Origin: Chryseobacterium candidae
GTDB lineage: Bacteria > Bacteroidota > Bacteroidia > Flavobacteriales > Weeksellaceae
Reading direction: 5' to 3'
Assembly: GCF_004916905.1 (NCBI RefSeq)
Contig: NZ_SDLV01000054.1
Location: forward strand, 1-33,732
DNA: 33,732 nt
Shown here: positions 24,108 through 32,973 of the stretch, piece after piece
Layout: every line of letters begins with the position of its first letter
Numbering within the stretch: position 1 is the first letter of the stretch
Position numbers and translations under genes: made by a program
Notes under the pieces: generated by a model
The model's database searches: none
Told to the model about the DNA's origin: nothing
What the model saw: only the letters and a program-made list of their open reading frames with translations

Positions 24108-26661
24108 GGGTGAAAGCCTAAAAAAAGTTTCCGGCCTGTACAAAGACTGGTTTCTTGATTATGCTTCCTATGTAATTCTGGATAGAGCTATCCCTTCAAT
24201 ATATGACGGATTAAAACCCGTTCAAAGAAGAATTATGCACTCCATGCGGGAGCTGGAAGACGGCCGTTATAATAAAGTAGCCAATATCGTGGGAAATACC
24301 ATGAAATATCACCCACATGGTGATGCTTCCATTACAGATGCCATGGTGCAGATCGGGCAGAAAGAACTTCTAATAGATACGCAGGGAAACTGGGGTAATA
24401 TTTACACTGGAGACTCTGCAGCTGCCGCGAGATATATTGAAGCAAGGCTGACACCTTTTGCCCTGGAAGTAGTCTTTAATCCTAAAACTACAGATTGGAC
24501 TAAGTCTTATGACGGAAGAAACAATGAACCTATCGATTTACCGGTGAAATTCCCGCTGCTTCTCGCACAGGGAGTGGAAGGTATTGGAGTAGGACTTTCT
24601 ACAAAAATACTTCCTCATAACTTTAATGAACTTATTAACGCATCTGTAGCCTATTTAAAAGGTAAGAAATTTGAACTCTATCCGGACTTTTTAACGGCCG
24701 GTTATCTTGATGTTTCAGAATATAATGATGGTCACAGAGGAGGAAAGGTAAGAGCAAGAGCCAAAATTACCCAGACGGATAAACATACATTAGTAATTTC
24801 TGAACTTCCTTACTCCAAAACAACAACAGATCTTATTGACTCTATTCTAAAAGCCAACGAGAAAGGAAAGATCAAAATCAAAAAAATTGAGGACAATACT
24901 TCAGATAAAGTAGAAATCCTGATCCATATTCATAATGATGTTTCACCGGATAAGACTATTGATGCGCTGTATGCATTTACAGACTGTCAGGTAACAATTT
25001 CTCCGAATGCCTGTGTAATTGTAGGAGATAAACCTATGTTTCTGAATGTATCCGATATTCTTAAAACGAATACAGATCATACCGTTTCATTACTGAAGAA
25101 AGAATTGGAAATAGAACTTCATGAACTTCAGGAAAGCTGGCACTTCTCTTCACTGGAAAGAATTTTCATTGAAAACAGAATTTATCACGATATTGAAGAG
25201 GTAAAAACCTGGGAAGAGGTATTGAAGACCATTGATGCAGGATTAAAACCTCATACCAAACATCTTTTAAGAGCCGTTACAGAAGAGGATATCTTAAAAC
25301 TGACAGAGATCAGAATCAAGAGGATTTCAAGATTCGATTTAGATAAATTTAAAGAAAATATTGCATCACTGGAAGGTAAAATAGAACAGGTGAAATACAA
25401 CCTGGCCAACCTGATCGCTTATGCTATCGATTATTATTTAAATATTCAGAAAAAATACGGTAAAGACAAACAAAGAAAGACAGAGCTTAGAATCTTTGAT
25501 ACCATTGATGCTACGAAAGTGGCCGTAGCCAATGAAAAATTCTATGCAAATTTCGAAGAAGGCTTCATTGGAACATCTCTGAAGAAAGATCAGTATTTAT
25601 TCGACTGTTCCGACATTGATGATATCATCACATTCAGAAAAGACGGAAGTATGAAGGTTGTAAAAGTGGAAGCTAAAACTTTTATTGGTAAAGATATCCT
25701 TCATGTTGCCGTATGGAAGAAAAACGATAAAAGGACAGTCTATAATATGATCTACCGGGAAGGCCGTGAAGGACCCTATTATATGAAACGCTTTTCTGTA
25801 ACCGGAGTAACCCGAAATACAGATTATCCGTTAGCTTCAGATAAAAAAGGTTCTGAAACACTGTATTTCTCAGCCAATCCTAATGGTGAGGCAGAAACCG
25901 TAACCGTGCTTTTAAAGCCAAACCCAAGAATCAGAAAGAACAAAATGGAGATCAATTTCTCCGATCTGGCCATCAAAGGCCGTGATTCCAAAGGAAATCT
26001 GGTAACTAAATATGCTGTTAAGAAAGTAGATATGAAGGAAGAAGGAGTTTCTACGCTGGCACCCAGAAAAATCTGGTTTGATGATACGGTAAGAAGACTG
26101 AATGCCGATGCAAGAGGAACATTGTTGGGAAGCTTTAAAGGAGATGACAAAATTTTGACCATCAATACAAATGGTGAAGTAAAACTGGTATCTTTTGACC
26201 TTGGTAATCGTTTTGATGATGAATATCTGGTATTGGAAAAATGGAGACCTGCACAGCCAATCACCTGTATCTATTACGATGGAGAAAAAGATATTTATTT
26301 CATCAAGAGATTCCTATTGGAAAATACTGTCAATGTACAGACTTTTATGCCTTCTGAACATCCGAAATCATTCATCGAAAATGTAATTGTTGCCAACAAT
26401 GTCACGGCAGAAATCATCTTCGCAAAAGATAAAGGAAAGGAACGTGAGCCGGAAACAGTAAATATTGATGAATTCATAGCCGTAAAAGGAATAAAGGCTA
26501 TTGGAAACCAGTTTACCAAGTTCAAAGTGAAGGCAATCAATATTACCATCCCTGAACCGGTAGAAGAAGAGCCTGAAGTATATGAAGATCCTGAACCTGC
26601 AGGAGAAACTGATGAAGAAGGAGGAATTATAGGTGATCTGTTCCAGGGTGACGAATCTTAA
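24082..26661 (+). CDS. parC: DNA topoisomerase IV subunit A (ParC)
   Basis: An 859-residue type IIA topoisomerase A subunit. The breakage-reunion domain begins near residue 28 (YASYVILDRAIPS). KPVQRRIM and YHPHGDAS form the DNA gate, and the catalytic Tyr is Tyr118 in AAAARYIEARL. The position equal to the quinolone-contact Ser80 of E. coli ParC is Ala82, and Asp86 stands at the Glu84 position. The C-terminal domain (about 500-800) is a degenerate beta-pinwheel without a GyrA box, which fits ParC rather than GyrA, and the tail is acidic (VEEEPEVYEDPEPAGETDEE). The ATG at 24082 is the only sensible start and overlaps the upstream gene by 26 bp. Confidence 0.94.
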   Translation: MTTEEYSYEGESLKKVSGLYKDWFLDYASYVILDRAIPSIYDGLKPVQRRIMHSMRELEDGRYNKVANIVGNTMKYHPHGDASITDAMVQIGQKELLIDTQGNWGNIYTGDSAAAARYIEARLTPFALEVVFNPKTTDWTKSYDGRNNEPIDLPVKFPLLLAQGVEGIGVGLSTKILPHNFNELINASVAYLKGKKFELYPDFLTAGYLDVSEYNDGHRGGKVRARAKITQTDKHTLVISELPYSKTTTDLIDSILKANEKGKIKIKKIEDNTSDKVEILIHIHNDVSPDKTIDALYAFTDCQVTISPNACVIVGDKPMFLNVSDILKTNTDHTVSLLKKELEIELHELQESWHFSSLERIFIENRIYHDIEEVKTWEEVLKTIDAGLKPHTKHLLRAVTEEDILKLTEIRIKRISRFDLDKFKENIASLEGKIEQVKYNLANLIAYAIDYYLNIQKKYGKDKQRKTELRIFDTIDATKVAVANEKFYANFEEGFIGTSLKKDQYLFDCSDIDDIITFRKDGSMKVVKVEAKTFIGKDILHVAVWKKNDKRTVYNMIYREGREGPYYMKRFSVTGVTRNTDYPLASDKKGSETLYFSANPNGEAETVTVLLKPNPRIRKNKMEINFSDLAIKGRDSKGNLVTKYAVKKVDMKEEGVSTLAPRKIWFDDTVRRLNADARGTLLGSFKGDDKILTINTNGEVKLVSFDLGNRFDDEYLVLEKWRPAQPITCIYYDGEKDIYFIKRFLLENTVNVQTFMPSEHPKSFIENVIVANNVTAEIIFAKDKGKEREPETVNIDEFIAVKGIKAIGNQFTKFKVKAINITIPEPVEEEPEVYEDPEPAGETDEEGGIIGDLFQGDES

Positions 26662-26673
26662 AATTAAAGAGAA

Positions 26674-27327
26674 ATGAACATTTTAATATTATTTATTGCA
26701 ATTACAGCTATTATAAGCTTCATAGCTTTTAATAATCCCGCTATTACGGAAAAATATAAATTTAATGTTGGTGCTATTCTTCATAAAAAAGAATATATTC
26801 GATTGCTTTCATCAGGATTTTTACATGCTGATATCATGCACCTCGTATTCAATATGTTTACACTGTATTTCTTTGCACCTATTGTCATTCAGAGCTTCGG
26901 AAATATAGGATTTATCATTGTATACCTGGGAGCAATATTGCTGGGGAATTTTCTCTCATTATACATTTATCAAAAACAGCCCTGGTACTCTGCCGTAGGA
27001 GCGAGTGGTGGTGTTTCAGGAATTCTTTTTGCTTCCATAGCACTGATTCCTGATCTTAAGATATATCTTTTCTTTATTCCGATTGGTATTCCTGGATTTA
27101 TTTTTGGGTTAGTCTATTTCGGGTATTCTGTATATATGATGCTGAATCCGAGAATACATGATAATATCGGACATGCTGCTCATTTGGGAGGAGCTTTTTT
27201 GGGATTAATATATGCTGTCATCAATGCACCGGAACATGCCATGCAAAATGGAATTTATATAGGAATCATGTCACTTCCGCTCATCTATTTGGGCTATGAA
27301 ATATTTGTAAGGAAACGAATAGGATAA
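26674..27327 (+). CDS. Rhomboid family intramembrane serine protease
   Basis: A 217-residue protein with about six membrane helices. The rhomboid active site is complete: catalytic Ser111 in VGASGGVSG, catalytic His170 in GHAAHLGGA, and the HxxxN pair His56/Asn60 in the second helix (IMHLVFNMF). It cleaves membrane proteins within the inner membrane; the substrate is unknown. The ATG lies 12 bp after the parC stop, so it is probably co-transcribed with parC. There is no cytosolic accessory domain. Confidence 0.93.
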   Translation: MNILILFIAITAIISFIAFNNPAITEKYKFNVGAILHKKEYIRLLSSGFLHADIMHLVFNMFTLYFFAPIVIQSFGNIGFIIVYLGAILLGNFLSLYIYQKQPWYSAVGASGGVSGILFASIALIPDLKIYLFFIPIGIPGFIFGLVYFGYSVYMMLNPRIHDNIGHAAHLGGAFLGLIYAVINAPEHAMQNGIYIGIMSLPLIYLGYEIFVRKRIG

Positions 27328-27388
27328 AAAACTATTCTTAATCAAAATATAAAAACCAATGAACACATAAGAGTTAAACAGTTTCATC

Positions 27389-27601
27389 ATGATACTGATC
27401 TATGGTTCATTGGTTTTGCTTTTTCTGCTAAAGATGGTATTCTTTAAAAGCCGATTTCTGGTTCGGGGTATTTTTCTATCTGTTTCTACCTTTTGGTTGT
27501 ATGAAACAGGCTTTCAATATCAGCCTATTGATAAAGCGATCGAAGATGCTGTTCAGTATTTTATTGAAAATCCTGTTAAAAATAAAAAAACCAGCTCCTA
27601 A
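27389..27601 (+). CDS. Uncharacterised small membrane protein
   Basis: A 70-residue protein with one or two hydrophobic helices (about 2-18 and 25-42) followed by a polar tail ending in Lys/Ser. I do not recognise it. It lies 61 bp after the rhomboid gene in the same direction. Its stop codon overlaps the terminator hairpin at 27587-27612, a common compact ending, which supports it as a real last gene of the group. The length makes chance coding possible. Confidence 0.55.
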   Translation: MILIYGSLVLLFLLKMVFFKSRFLVRGIFLSVSTFWLYETGFQYQPIDKAIEDAVQYFIENPVKNKKTSS

Positions 27602-27612
27602 AAGCTGGTTTT
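27587..27612. terminator. Bidirectional terminator between convergent genes
   Basis: AAAACCAGCT and AGCTGGTTTT form a 10-bp stem with a 6-base loop. It has A residues before and T residues after, so it works for both strands and also ends the lectin-like gene. Confidence 0.85.
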
Positions 27613-27618
27613 ATCCAA

Positions 27619-29160
27619 TTATCTTGTGATTTTCTGAGTTACATTTTTATTGGAAATAACACAGGCTTTGCTGCAGTTATTGGCATTTGAAATATTAACC
27701 TGTACCAATGCCGGCAATGATCTGTACTCTTCCTTGTTGTAAGGCGCTTCAGTACCATTACTTCCACCTCCTTTAATATCATACTGTACCTGGGCTACTC
27801 CTGTGAATCCTGCCGCAGGTTTGAATGAAAGCGCTCCGGTAGTTGGGAAATACGTCCATGTTCCCTGACTGTTGGTATAGACTCCATCTGTTATATTGGG
27901 AATCACCGCTCCGTTATTATCCAAAAAACGGAATGAATTAAAATCAAGATTGTTATACGAAAGGGTTGGAGGGTTTTGGCCATTTGCCGACGAATAAGCC
28001 GCATCATTAAGCAAAGGGTAATAGATTGACTTTATCCCCGGGCATCCGGCAAACAAATCATCGGTTACTTCAGCAGCATAAGGTCTTGTAACCCCTAAGT
28101 TTTTCAATAAATGAATATTTTTGGCAGCTCCGGTAGAAGCGGCAAATCCGATTCTGAAAGTAGAAGGCGCTGAAGTATCCAGCGTTCTTACTGTACTGTT
28201 GGAAATGGTAGTCTCAGTATATTTCAGAGAAGTAGGGTAGTAATAATTATCAATCACTTTTTCTTTTACCGTTCCGTGCTGTATTTCCAGGGTTATATTG
28301 TAACCTCCGGCTGGATTGGGAACAAGGGTAACATATGCTTTACGGAACCTTGCATCATTTTCATTTTGAGGAATTGTTGTTCCGCCACTTTCAATGCTGA
28401 ATTGTTGAAGAGTCGTATTTTTAATGCCAATGTATTTTCCTGTAGCCGTATCGAGGTAAGCAGATCTGTTGCTGCTTGAAGGGGATGCATTAGTGGCAAT
28501 ACTATAAAGCAACGGATACCCATTATATCCGGCAGGTTCAGCAGAAGACAGGTATTGGTTTCCACGCTTTCCTCTTAATGAAACATTACTTCGTCCACCA
28601 GCAAGTCCCACTCCAAATATTCCATTTCTAACCCTTTCGCCCTGGTTAAAGCTTGTTTTAAAGTTTCCGAATTCATCCAGACCTATTCCCAGATAGGCTC
28701 CTCTCAGTCCTTCTGTAGATTCTCCTCCGCGTACAAAGCTATATCCTAGTCCTCCACCAAAGTATCCGAGATTAAGCTGGTTTTTAGGGATAGATCCATC
28801 CAATAAGAAGATAGAAATCCCATCTCCTCCGTTGGTATTCCCCCCATAAATAGCGAATTCAAACTCGAACTTGATTCCCTGGTCACTCTTGAATATTTTA
28901 TCAGCAAGTATCACTCCTCCCGAGATATTATTGACACTTCGGGTAAGTCTTAGTCCATCCGTAGTAAAGGTTGCATCATTCTGAACGCCGCTGGTAACTA
29001 CCTTATAAGCTTCCTGAGGCTGCAGACCCTGGGTGAAATTTACAAAATACGGATAGCCGGTTCCCTGTTCGTTCTGTGCCTGAATATTCTGAGAAAAAAT
29101 AAACAAGGAAAACGTAAACAAGAATCTTTTGTATCGTAAAATTGAGCTGCTTTTTATCAT
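27619..29160 (-). CDS. Secreted L-type-lectin-like protein
   Basis: A 513-residue secreted protein. An N-terminal signal peptide (ends near IFSQNIQAQ) is followed by an L-type (legume-like) lectin domain of about 230-290 residues: GIKFEFEFAIYGG, NGGDGISIFLLDG, LGYFGGGLGYSF and GAYLGIGLDEFGNF are the characteristic strands and carbohydrate/Ca-binding Asp segment. A later part (about 390-490) resembles an Ig/cadherin-like domain (LSFKPAAGFTGVAQVQYDIKG). There is no obvious T9SS sorting domain at the C-terminus, so it may be periplasmic or truncated relative to larger adhesins. It begins 7 bp after the stop of the upstream gene (29168-29740) and ends in a terminator. Confidence 0.8.
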   Translation of the reverse strand: MIKSSSILRYKRFLFTFSLFIFSQNIQAQNEQGTGYPYFVNFTQGLQPQEAYKVVTSGVQNDATFTTDGLRLTRSVNNISGGVILADKIFKSDQGIKFEFEFAIYGGNTNGGDGISIFLLDGSIPKNQLNLGYFGGGLGYSFVRGGESTEGLRGAYLGIGLDEFGNFKTSFNQGERVRNGIFGVGLAGGRSNVSLRGKRGNQYLSSAEPAGYNGYPLLYSIATNASPSSSNRSAYLDTATGKYIGIKNTTLQQFSIESGGTTIPQNENDARFRKAYVTLVPNPAGGYNITLEIQHGTVKEKVIDNYYYPTSLKYTETTISNSTVRTLDTSAPSTFRIGFAASTGAAKNIHLLKNLGVTRPYAAEVTDDLFAGCPGIKSIYYPLLNDAAYSSANGQNPPTLSYNNLDFNSFRFLDNNGAVIPNITDGVYTNSQGTWTYFPTTGALSFKPAAGFTGVAQVQYDIKGGGSNGTEAPYNKEEYRSLPALVQVNISNANNCSKACVISNKNVTQKITR

Positions 29161-29167
29161 AACTCAA

Positions 29168-29740
29168 TTATTTAACAACGAAAACAATATTAATAAAAGA
29201 ACAGTCTGTTGCTGCTGCTTTTACATTATAGGTCATTACTCCATCATCAGAAATAGAAATGTTACTGAATACATTAGGATCAGCATCCGTTACATAATAG
29301 TAAAGGTCTTTACTTGACGGAAAAAAAGGAATTGCAGCAGGAGCACTGGTACTTTTTGCTTTTGGAGATCCAAACTGAGTTTTATACAAGGTATATAAAT
29401 CTTTAGTTCTACCATTAGCAGTGGTGGAAGTGTCAAAAGAAACACTTGGCATGTAAAACATTTTTACAGCATTACTGCTGATACAAAGCCAATCAGGTTT
29501 AATTGGAGTTCCGATATTCTGACTTAAACATTTTTTGTCGGTATCATAGATAAGAAGCGAGTTAGCCGGATTTACGATTGCATCTCTTTTTGCTGTGGTA
29601 AGTCTGGGTATCAGCATTCCTTTATTTTGGCTATAAACATCCAGAATAGCACTTTCTTCAGGTGTGGATGTGTTAATCCCAACTTGTGCGAAAGAAAGTG
29701 AGCTTGCTAAAACGATTGGTAGAAATAATTTTTTAATCAT
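29168..29740 (-). CDS. Secreted protein with adhesin/tail-tip-like N-terminus
   Basis: A 190-residue protein with a signal peptide (cleavage after LSFA). The next segment, QVGINTSTPEESAILDVYSQNKGMLIPRLTTAKRDAI in outline, follows a pattern very frequent in Bacteroidota surface proteins: QVGIN-T-P..ILDV....KG.L.PR.T...R.AI, shared with tail-tip-like and adhesin-tip proteins. The remaining ~110 residues are not recognised, and the mature protein has two Cys near residues 80-90. Co-transcription with the lectin-like gene 7 bp downstream suggests that both act at the cell surface. The length is short for this class. Confidence 0.78.
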   Translation of the reverse strand: MIKKLFLPIVLASSLSFAQVGINTSTPEESAILDVYSQNKGMLIPRLTTAKRDAIVNPANSLLIYDTDKKCLSQNIGTPIKPDWLCISSNAVKMFYMPSVSFDTSTTANGRTKDLYTLYKTQFGSPKAKSTSAPAAIPFFPSSKDLYYYVTDADPNVFSNISISDDGVMTYNVKAAATDCSFINIVFVVK

Positions 29741-30261
29741 GATGTCTTAATAATTTTTTATCTGTGTATTGTATGTTTTTTTGAAGAAATATTCATCAGG
29801 CTTAATTCTTTAGGGAAATAACTATCATCAGCAAGTTCATTGAAGTAATGAATTGTTCGGCTTAAAGCATGCTATAATAAGATCCGTTCTTTCAAAAGCT
29901 CACCATAGATATAGCAAGTATGATTCATCAGGAAACGTTCTAAGTCTAACCTTGATAGTCGAAAAAGTAAATTGAATTATGTAGCCGTATAAGCTTTTAA
30001 ATAAGTAAGATTCATATTCCTCGTGTTTTTTGCAAATATACAAAGAAATATTCAAGTGTTTGTGTTTATAGAATTAATTCTAAATTTCTCTCAATAATTA
30101 ACGTATTTTATTTTAAATTTTTACATAATTTATAAATCAATGAGATTTTTTTTATTATGCAAATCTTTCTATTGTATTAAAAAATCTTAAAAAACTGATG
30201 ATATTGATACTTGAAAATGAAGAAAAAAATTACCTTTTTAATACAAAGACTGAACAAGAAT
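29741..30261. other. Intergenic stretch, 521 bp, long leader or unannotated RNA
   Basis: No convincing protein gene. The only good -7 element for the operon below is at 30033-30040, which would give a 5' leader of almost 290 bases. The right half (30060-30261) is AT-rich and featureless; no clear terminator for the DUF4180 operon was found. Confidence 0.5.
30033..30040 (-). promoter_or_regulatory. -7 element upstream of the lectin operon
   Basis: TATATTTG on the minus strand, a full match to TAnnTTTG, followed by C as often seen. The nearest TTG is only 12 bases upstream, so the -33 element is unclear. Confidence 0.5.
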
Positions 30262-30621
30262 CTATTTTGAAAAATTATTCAACGCATCATTCAAAGTGCT
30301 TAGAAAATTAATATGCTTTGTTTTATTACTTTCAAAAATAAAATCCTTCATGCTTTTGCTTTTATATTGGCTAAAATCACCTATAATAGCCAATCCTATG
30401 CGATAGTTTGAGAACTTCTGAAGAATCTCTCCGGCAATTTTTGTTTTTAAATCAAAGAACGCAGGACTTATATTTTTTTCGTGAAGAATAACTTTATCAA
30501 AGCCCTGATAATAGATATTTCCCATAAGATCCAGCCCGTCCTGAGCAGACTGGATAATGAGGTCATCAGAAATAATTTCTGCAATTTTCAGGGTATTGAT
30601 TTCGTGTGATTTGATGAACAT
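30262..30621 (-). CDS. DUF4180 domain-containing protein
   Basis: A 119-residue protein covering one DUF4180 domain: LDLMGNIYYQGFDKVILHEK, FFDLKTKIAGEILQKFSNYR and AIIGDFSQYKSKSMKDFI are the family's typical segments. The fold is thought to resemble STAS-like or small alpha/beta regulatory domains; its function is not established. There is no signal or membrane segment. It is the last gene of the minus-strand group, 14 bp after prmC, so it is probably co-transcribed with it. Confidence 0.9.
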   Translation of the reverse strand: MFIKSHEINTLKIAEIISDDLIIQSAQDGLDLMGNIYYQGFDKVILHEKNISPAFFDLKTKIAGEILQKFSNYRIGLAIIGDFSQYKSKSMKDFIFESNKTKHINFLSTLNDALNNFSK

Positions 30622-30635
30622 GATGTAAATAATAA

Positions 30636-31484
30636 TTATTTCCTTCCGTAAATAAACCTGTCGTTTTCAGATAAATCCTTCAATAATCGAACATTAGAAA
30701 AATCCTGATACAATTCCAGCGTTTCAGAACCCAGTTTCTGATTGATTTCTAAAAACAAAAGTCCGTCTTCATTCAAATGCTTTTTAGCATCTTCAGAAAT
30801 TTTTCTGTAAAAGATCAGCGCATCTGAAGTAGGGGAGAAAAGTGCCATTTTTGGTTCAAATTCTTTTACTGAATCAGCAATTTCTATTTCTTCTTCAATC
30901 CCGATGTAAGGCGGATTTGAAATAATGATGTCATAGTTTTCAGCCAGTTCGAAATTGAGATAGTCCGCATGGATGAACCGGATTTCCAATTGATGATATT
31001 CTGCATTTCTTTTTGCGGTCTTCAATGCGTTTTCGGAAAAATCAACAGATGAAACGTTTGCTTCCGGAAAATATTTCTTTAAAATCAGAGGGATAACTCC
31101 GCTTCCGGTTCCTATATCCAGAATCTTTAAATTCTGAATTTTAGACTTAGAACCTTGTATTTCTCTGATAGCAATTTCCAACAGCTCCTCCGTTTCAGGG
31201 CGGGGAATTAATACATTTTCGTCTACAAAGAATTTCATTCCGTAAAATTCTGTTTCTCCCAATATCTGCTGATAAGGTCTTCCGGTTTTAAGTTCTGAAA
31301 TAAAATGACACAACTTTTCTTTATCATCAGTCAGAAGTTCCTGTTCAGAGAATCTTCTCTGCTGAAATGCATCGAAACCTGCGATTTGATGAATGAATAA
31401 AGACGATAAAAACACAGCTTCCGACTCCGTGTAAAGGCCGGAAAGTTCTGTCCTGAAATATTTTTTAAATGCTGAAATTGTCAT
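30636..31484 (-). CDS. prmC: Release factor glutamine methyltransferase PrmC (HemK)
   Basis: A 282-residue protein of standard PrmC length. It has an N-terminal helical domain (1-85), the RPETE segment (95-99), the SAM-binding motif LDIGTGSG (122-129) and the catalytic NPPY (190-193) that holds the Gln side chain. It N5-methylates the Gln of the GGQ motif in release factors RF1/RF2, raising termination efficiency. The ATG directly follows the yaaA stop codon with no gap. Confidence 0.96.
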   Translation of the reverse strand: MTISAFKKYFRTELSGLYTESEAVFLSSLFIHQIAGFDAFQQRRFSEQELLTDDKEKLCHFISELKTGRPYQQILGETEFYGMKFFVDENVLIPRPETEELLEIAIREIQGSKSKIQNLKILDIGTGSGVIPLILKKYFPEANVSSVDFSENALKTAKRNAEYHQLEIRFIHADYLNFELAENYDIIISNPPYIGIEEEIEIADSVKEFEPKMALFSPTSDALIFYRKISEDAKKHLNEDGLLFLEINQKLGSETLELYQDFSNVRLLKDLSENDRFIYGRK

Positions 31485-32243
31485 TTATCTTGTAAAAACC
31501 AGTTTTGTATCCGTAGACTTCTCTTCATCAATTCTGTATCCTTCATAGTTGAATGCTTTTACATCCTCCAGTGTTTTGGCATTGGTTTCTGCACAGAATC
31601 TTACCACAAGACCTCTTGCATGCTTTGTATACACCACAATGGTCTTCAGTTTTCCATCTTTTAATTCATAAAAATCAAAATCGATTACTTTGTGGTTCAG
31701 TTTCTTTCTGTCAATTACTTTTCCATATTCATTGCTGGCAAGTTGAAGTAGGATTTCTCCTTTTTTCATTTCAGAATTCAACTGTTCTGTAATCTTTTCT
31801 CTCCAGAATTCATACAGATTTTTGTATTGTTCAAATTCAAAAGGACGGCCCATTTCAAGTCTGTAAAGCATCACTTTATCCGAAGGTTTCAGTAACCCGT
31901 AAAGCCCGGAAAGTATTCTGTAGTTTTTTTGCAGGTAATCTACGGCATTTTTATCCAATGTTTTGGCATCCAGACCTCTATAAACCTCTCCTGTAAAGGC
32001 AAACATTGCAGGAGCAGATTCTTTTGCTGTAGGTTTGGATTTCCATTTTTGATTTCTTTCCCAGTTTTCATCAGCAAGCTTAGGCGATATTTCCATAAGG
32101 TCGGAAAGATATTTTGGCGATTTTTCTTTTAAATAAGACTGTATCAATGCTGCATCTTCAATGAATCTCGGAGTAGAAGATTTCAAAAAATCTGTTGAAT
32201 TTTCCACGTTCATTAATTTTGCAGGTGATGTTATAATTTTCAT
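31485..32243 (-). CDS. yaaA: Peroxide stress protein YaaA
   Basis: A 252-residue member of the YaaA (DUF328) family from the ATG at 32243, chosen because it gives the canonical start MKIITSPAKLMN; the longer frame to 32276 adds residues that overlap the CPBP gene. Family segments include RGLDAKTL, LYGLLKPSDKVMLYRLEMG, ASNEYGKVID and KHARGLVVRF. In E. coli YaaA limits free iron and damage during peroxide stress and binds DNA; its biochemical action is only partly known. It lies 4 bp after the CPBP gene and abuts prmC. Confidence 0.94.
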   Translation of the reverse strand: MKIITSPAKLMNVENSTDFLKSSTPRFIEDAALIQSYLKEKSPKYLSDLMEISPKLADENWERNQKWKSKPTAKESAPAMFAFTGEVYRGLDAKTLDKNAVDYLQKNYRILSGLYGLLKPSDKVMLYRLEMGRPFEFEQYKNLYEFWREKITEQLNSEMKKGEILLQLASNEYGKVIDRKKLNHKVIDFDFYELKDGKLKTIVVYTKHARGLVVRFCAETNAKTLEDVKAFNYEGYRIDEEKSTDTKLVFTR

Positions 32244-32247
32244 AATG

Positions 32248-32949
32248 TTAAAATACAGATAAGTGTTTAATATCAATAAAATTCATCATCATCATTGCGA
32301 TAAAATCAATCATAAAATGACAGATGATCAGAATTTTAATATTTGAATAGCGTTTATAAAATACAGCAAACACGATCCCGATAAAGAAAGGTCCGAGAAC
32401 CTGGCTTACGGTACCGTAAGTACTATGTAAAATTCCAAATAAGACCGATGAAATAACAATTGCAACGGTGGGATTGTTATAAATTTTTTCCAGCCTGGGC
32501 TGTACATAACCCCGCATCAGGAATTCCTCTACAATAGCAGCGGTAAGGCATGTAAAAATAACTAAAAAATAATTATTTCTAAAAATAGGAGCAAGGTTGA
32601 GAAGCTTATCACTTATTTTTTCCTGCATAAAAAATTGGATCGCTGCATTCAGAATGCCTCCGCCAATCAAACAGATAAAATATAGGCTCACCACAGCTCT
32701 GATATAAAATGCAGCAGGGTATTTTTTCTCTTCCTTAAGTAAAAAAGTTTTTTTTTCAATAAAGATGCTGTACAGAAATACAATGATAAGAATGATCCAT
32801 AGCACAATTCTGTTAAGAAAAAAATTGACTTCTGTGATTCCTTTTGTTCCCGTTACCATTGTAACAGCTGGAAAACCATACAGCATTGCAGCTGCCAAAA
32901 TAATAAAGGTGAGCAAAATTCCGGCAGAATATTTCCCGCTAAAACTCAT
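32248..32949 (-). CDS. CPBP family intramembrane metalloprotease
   Basis: A 233-residue protein with about six to seven membrane helices. The CPBP/Abi signature is complete: Glu141-Glu142 and Arg146 in VEEFLMRG (EExxxR), His175 in FGILHSTYG, and His211 in CHFMIDFI. The family includes Rce1-like CAAX proteases and bacteriocin-immunity proteins, so both protein maturation and self-protection are known roles. It lies between the tsaC-like gene (24 bp gap) and yaaA (4 bp gap), which places it in a housekeeping operon rather than a bacteriocin locus. Confidence 0.92.
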   Translation of the reverse strand: MSFSGKYSAGILLTFIILAAAMLYGFPAVTMVTGTKGITEVNFFLNRIVLWIILIIVFLYSIFIEKKTFLLKEEKKYPAAFYIRAVVSLYFICLIGGGILNAAIQFFMQEKISDKLLNLAPIFRNNYFLVIFTCLTAAIVEEFLMRGYVQPRLEKIYNNPTVAIVISSVLFGILHSTYGTVSQVLGPFFIGIVFAVFYKRYSNIKILIICHFMIDFIAMMMMNFIDIKHLSVF

Positions 32950-32973
32950 AATTCAGTACCTTAAACCTAGAAC

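Noticed and set aside
32248..32949. CPBP protease as an immunity protein for the GG peptides
   Set aside because: It is embedded in the tsaC-like/yaaA/prmC operon, far from every peptide gene; a housekeeping role is simpler.
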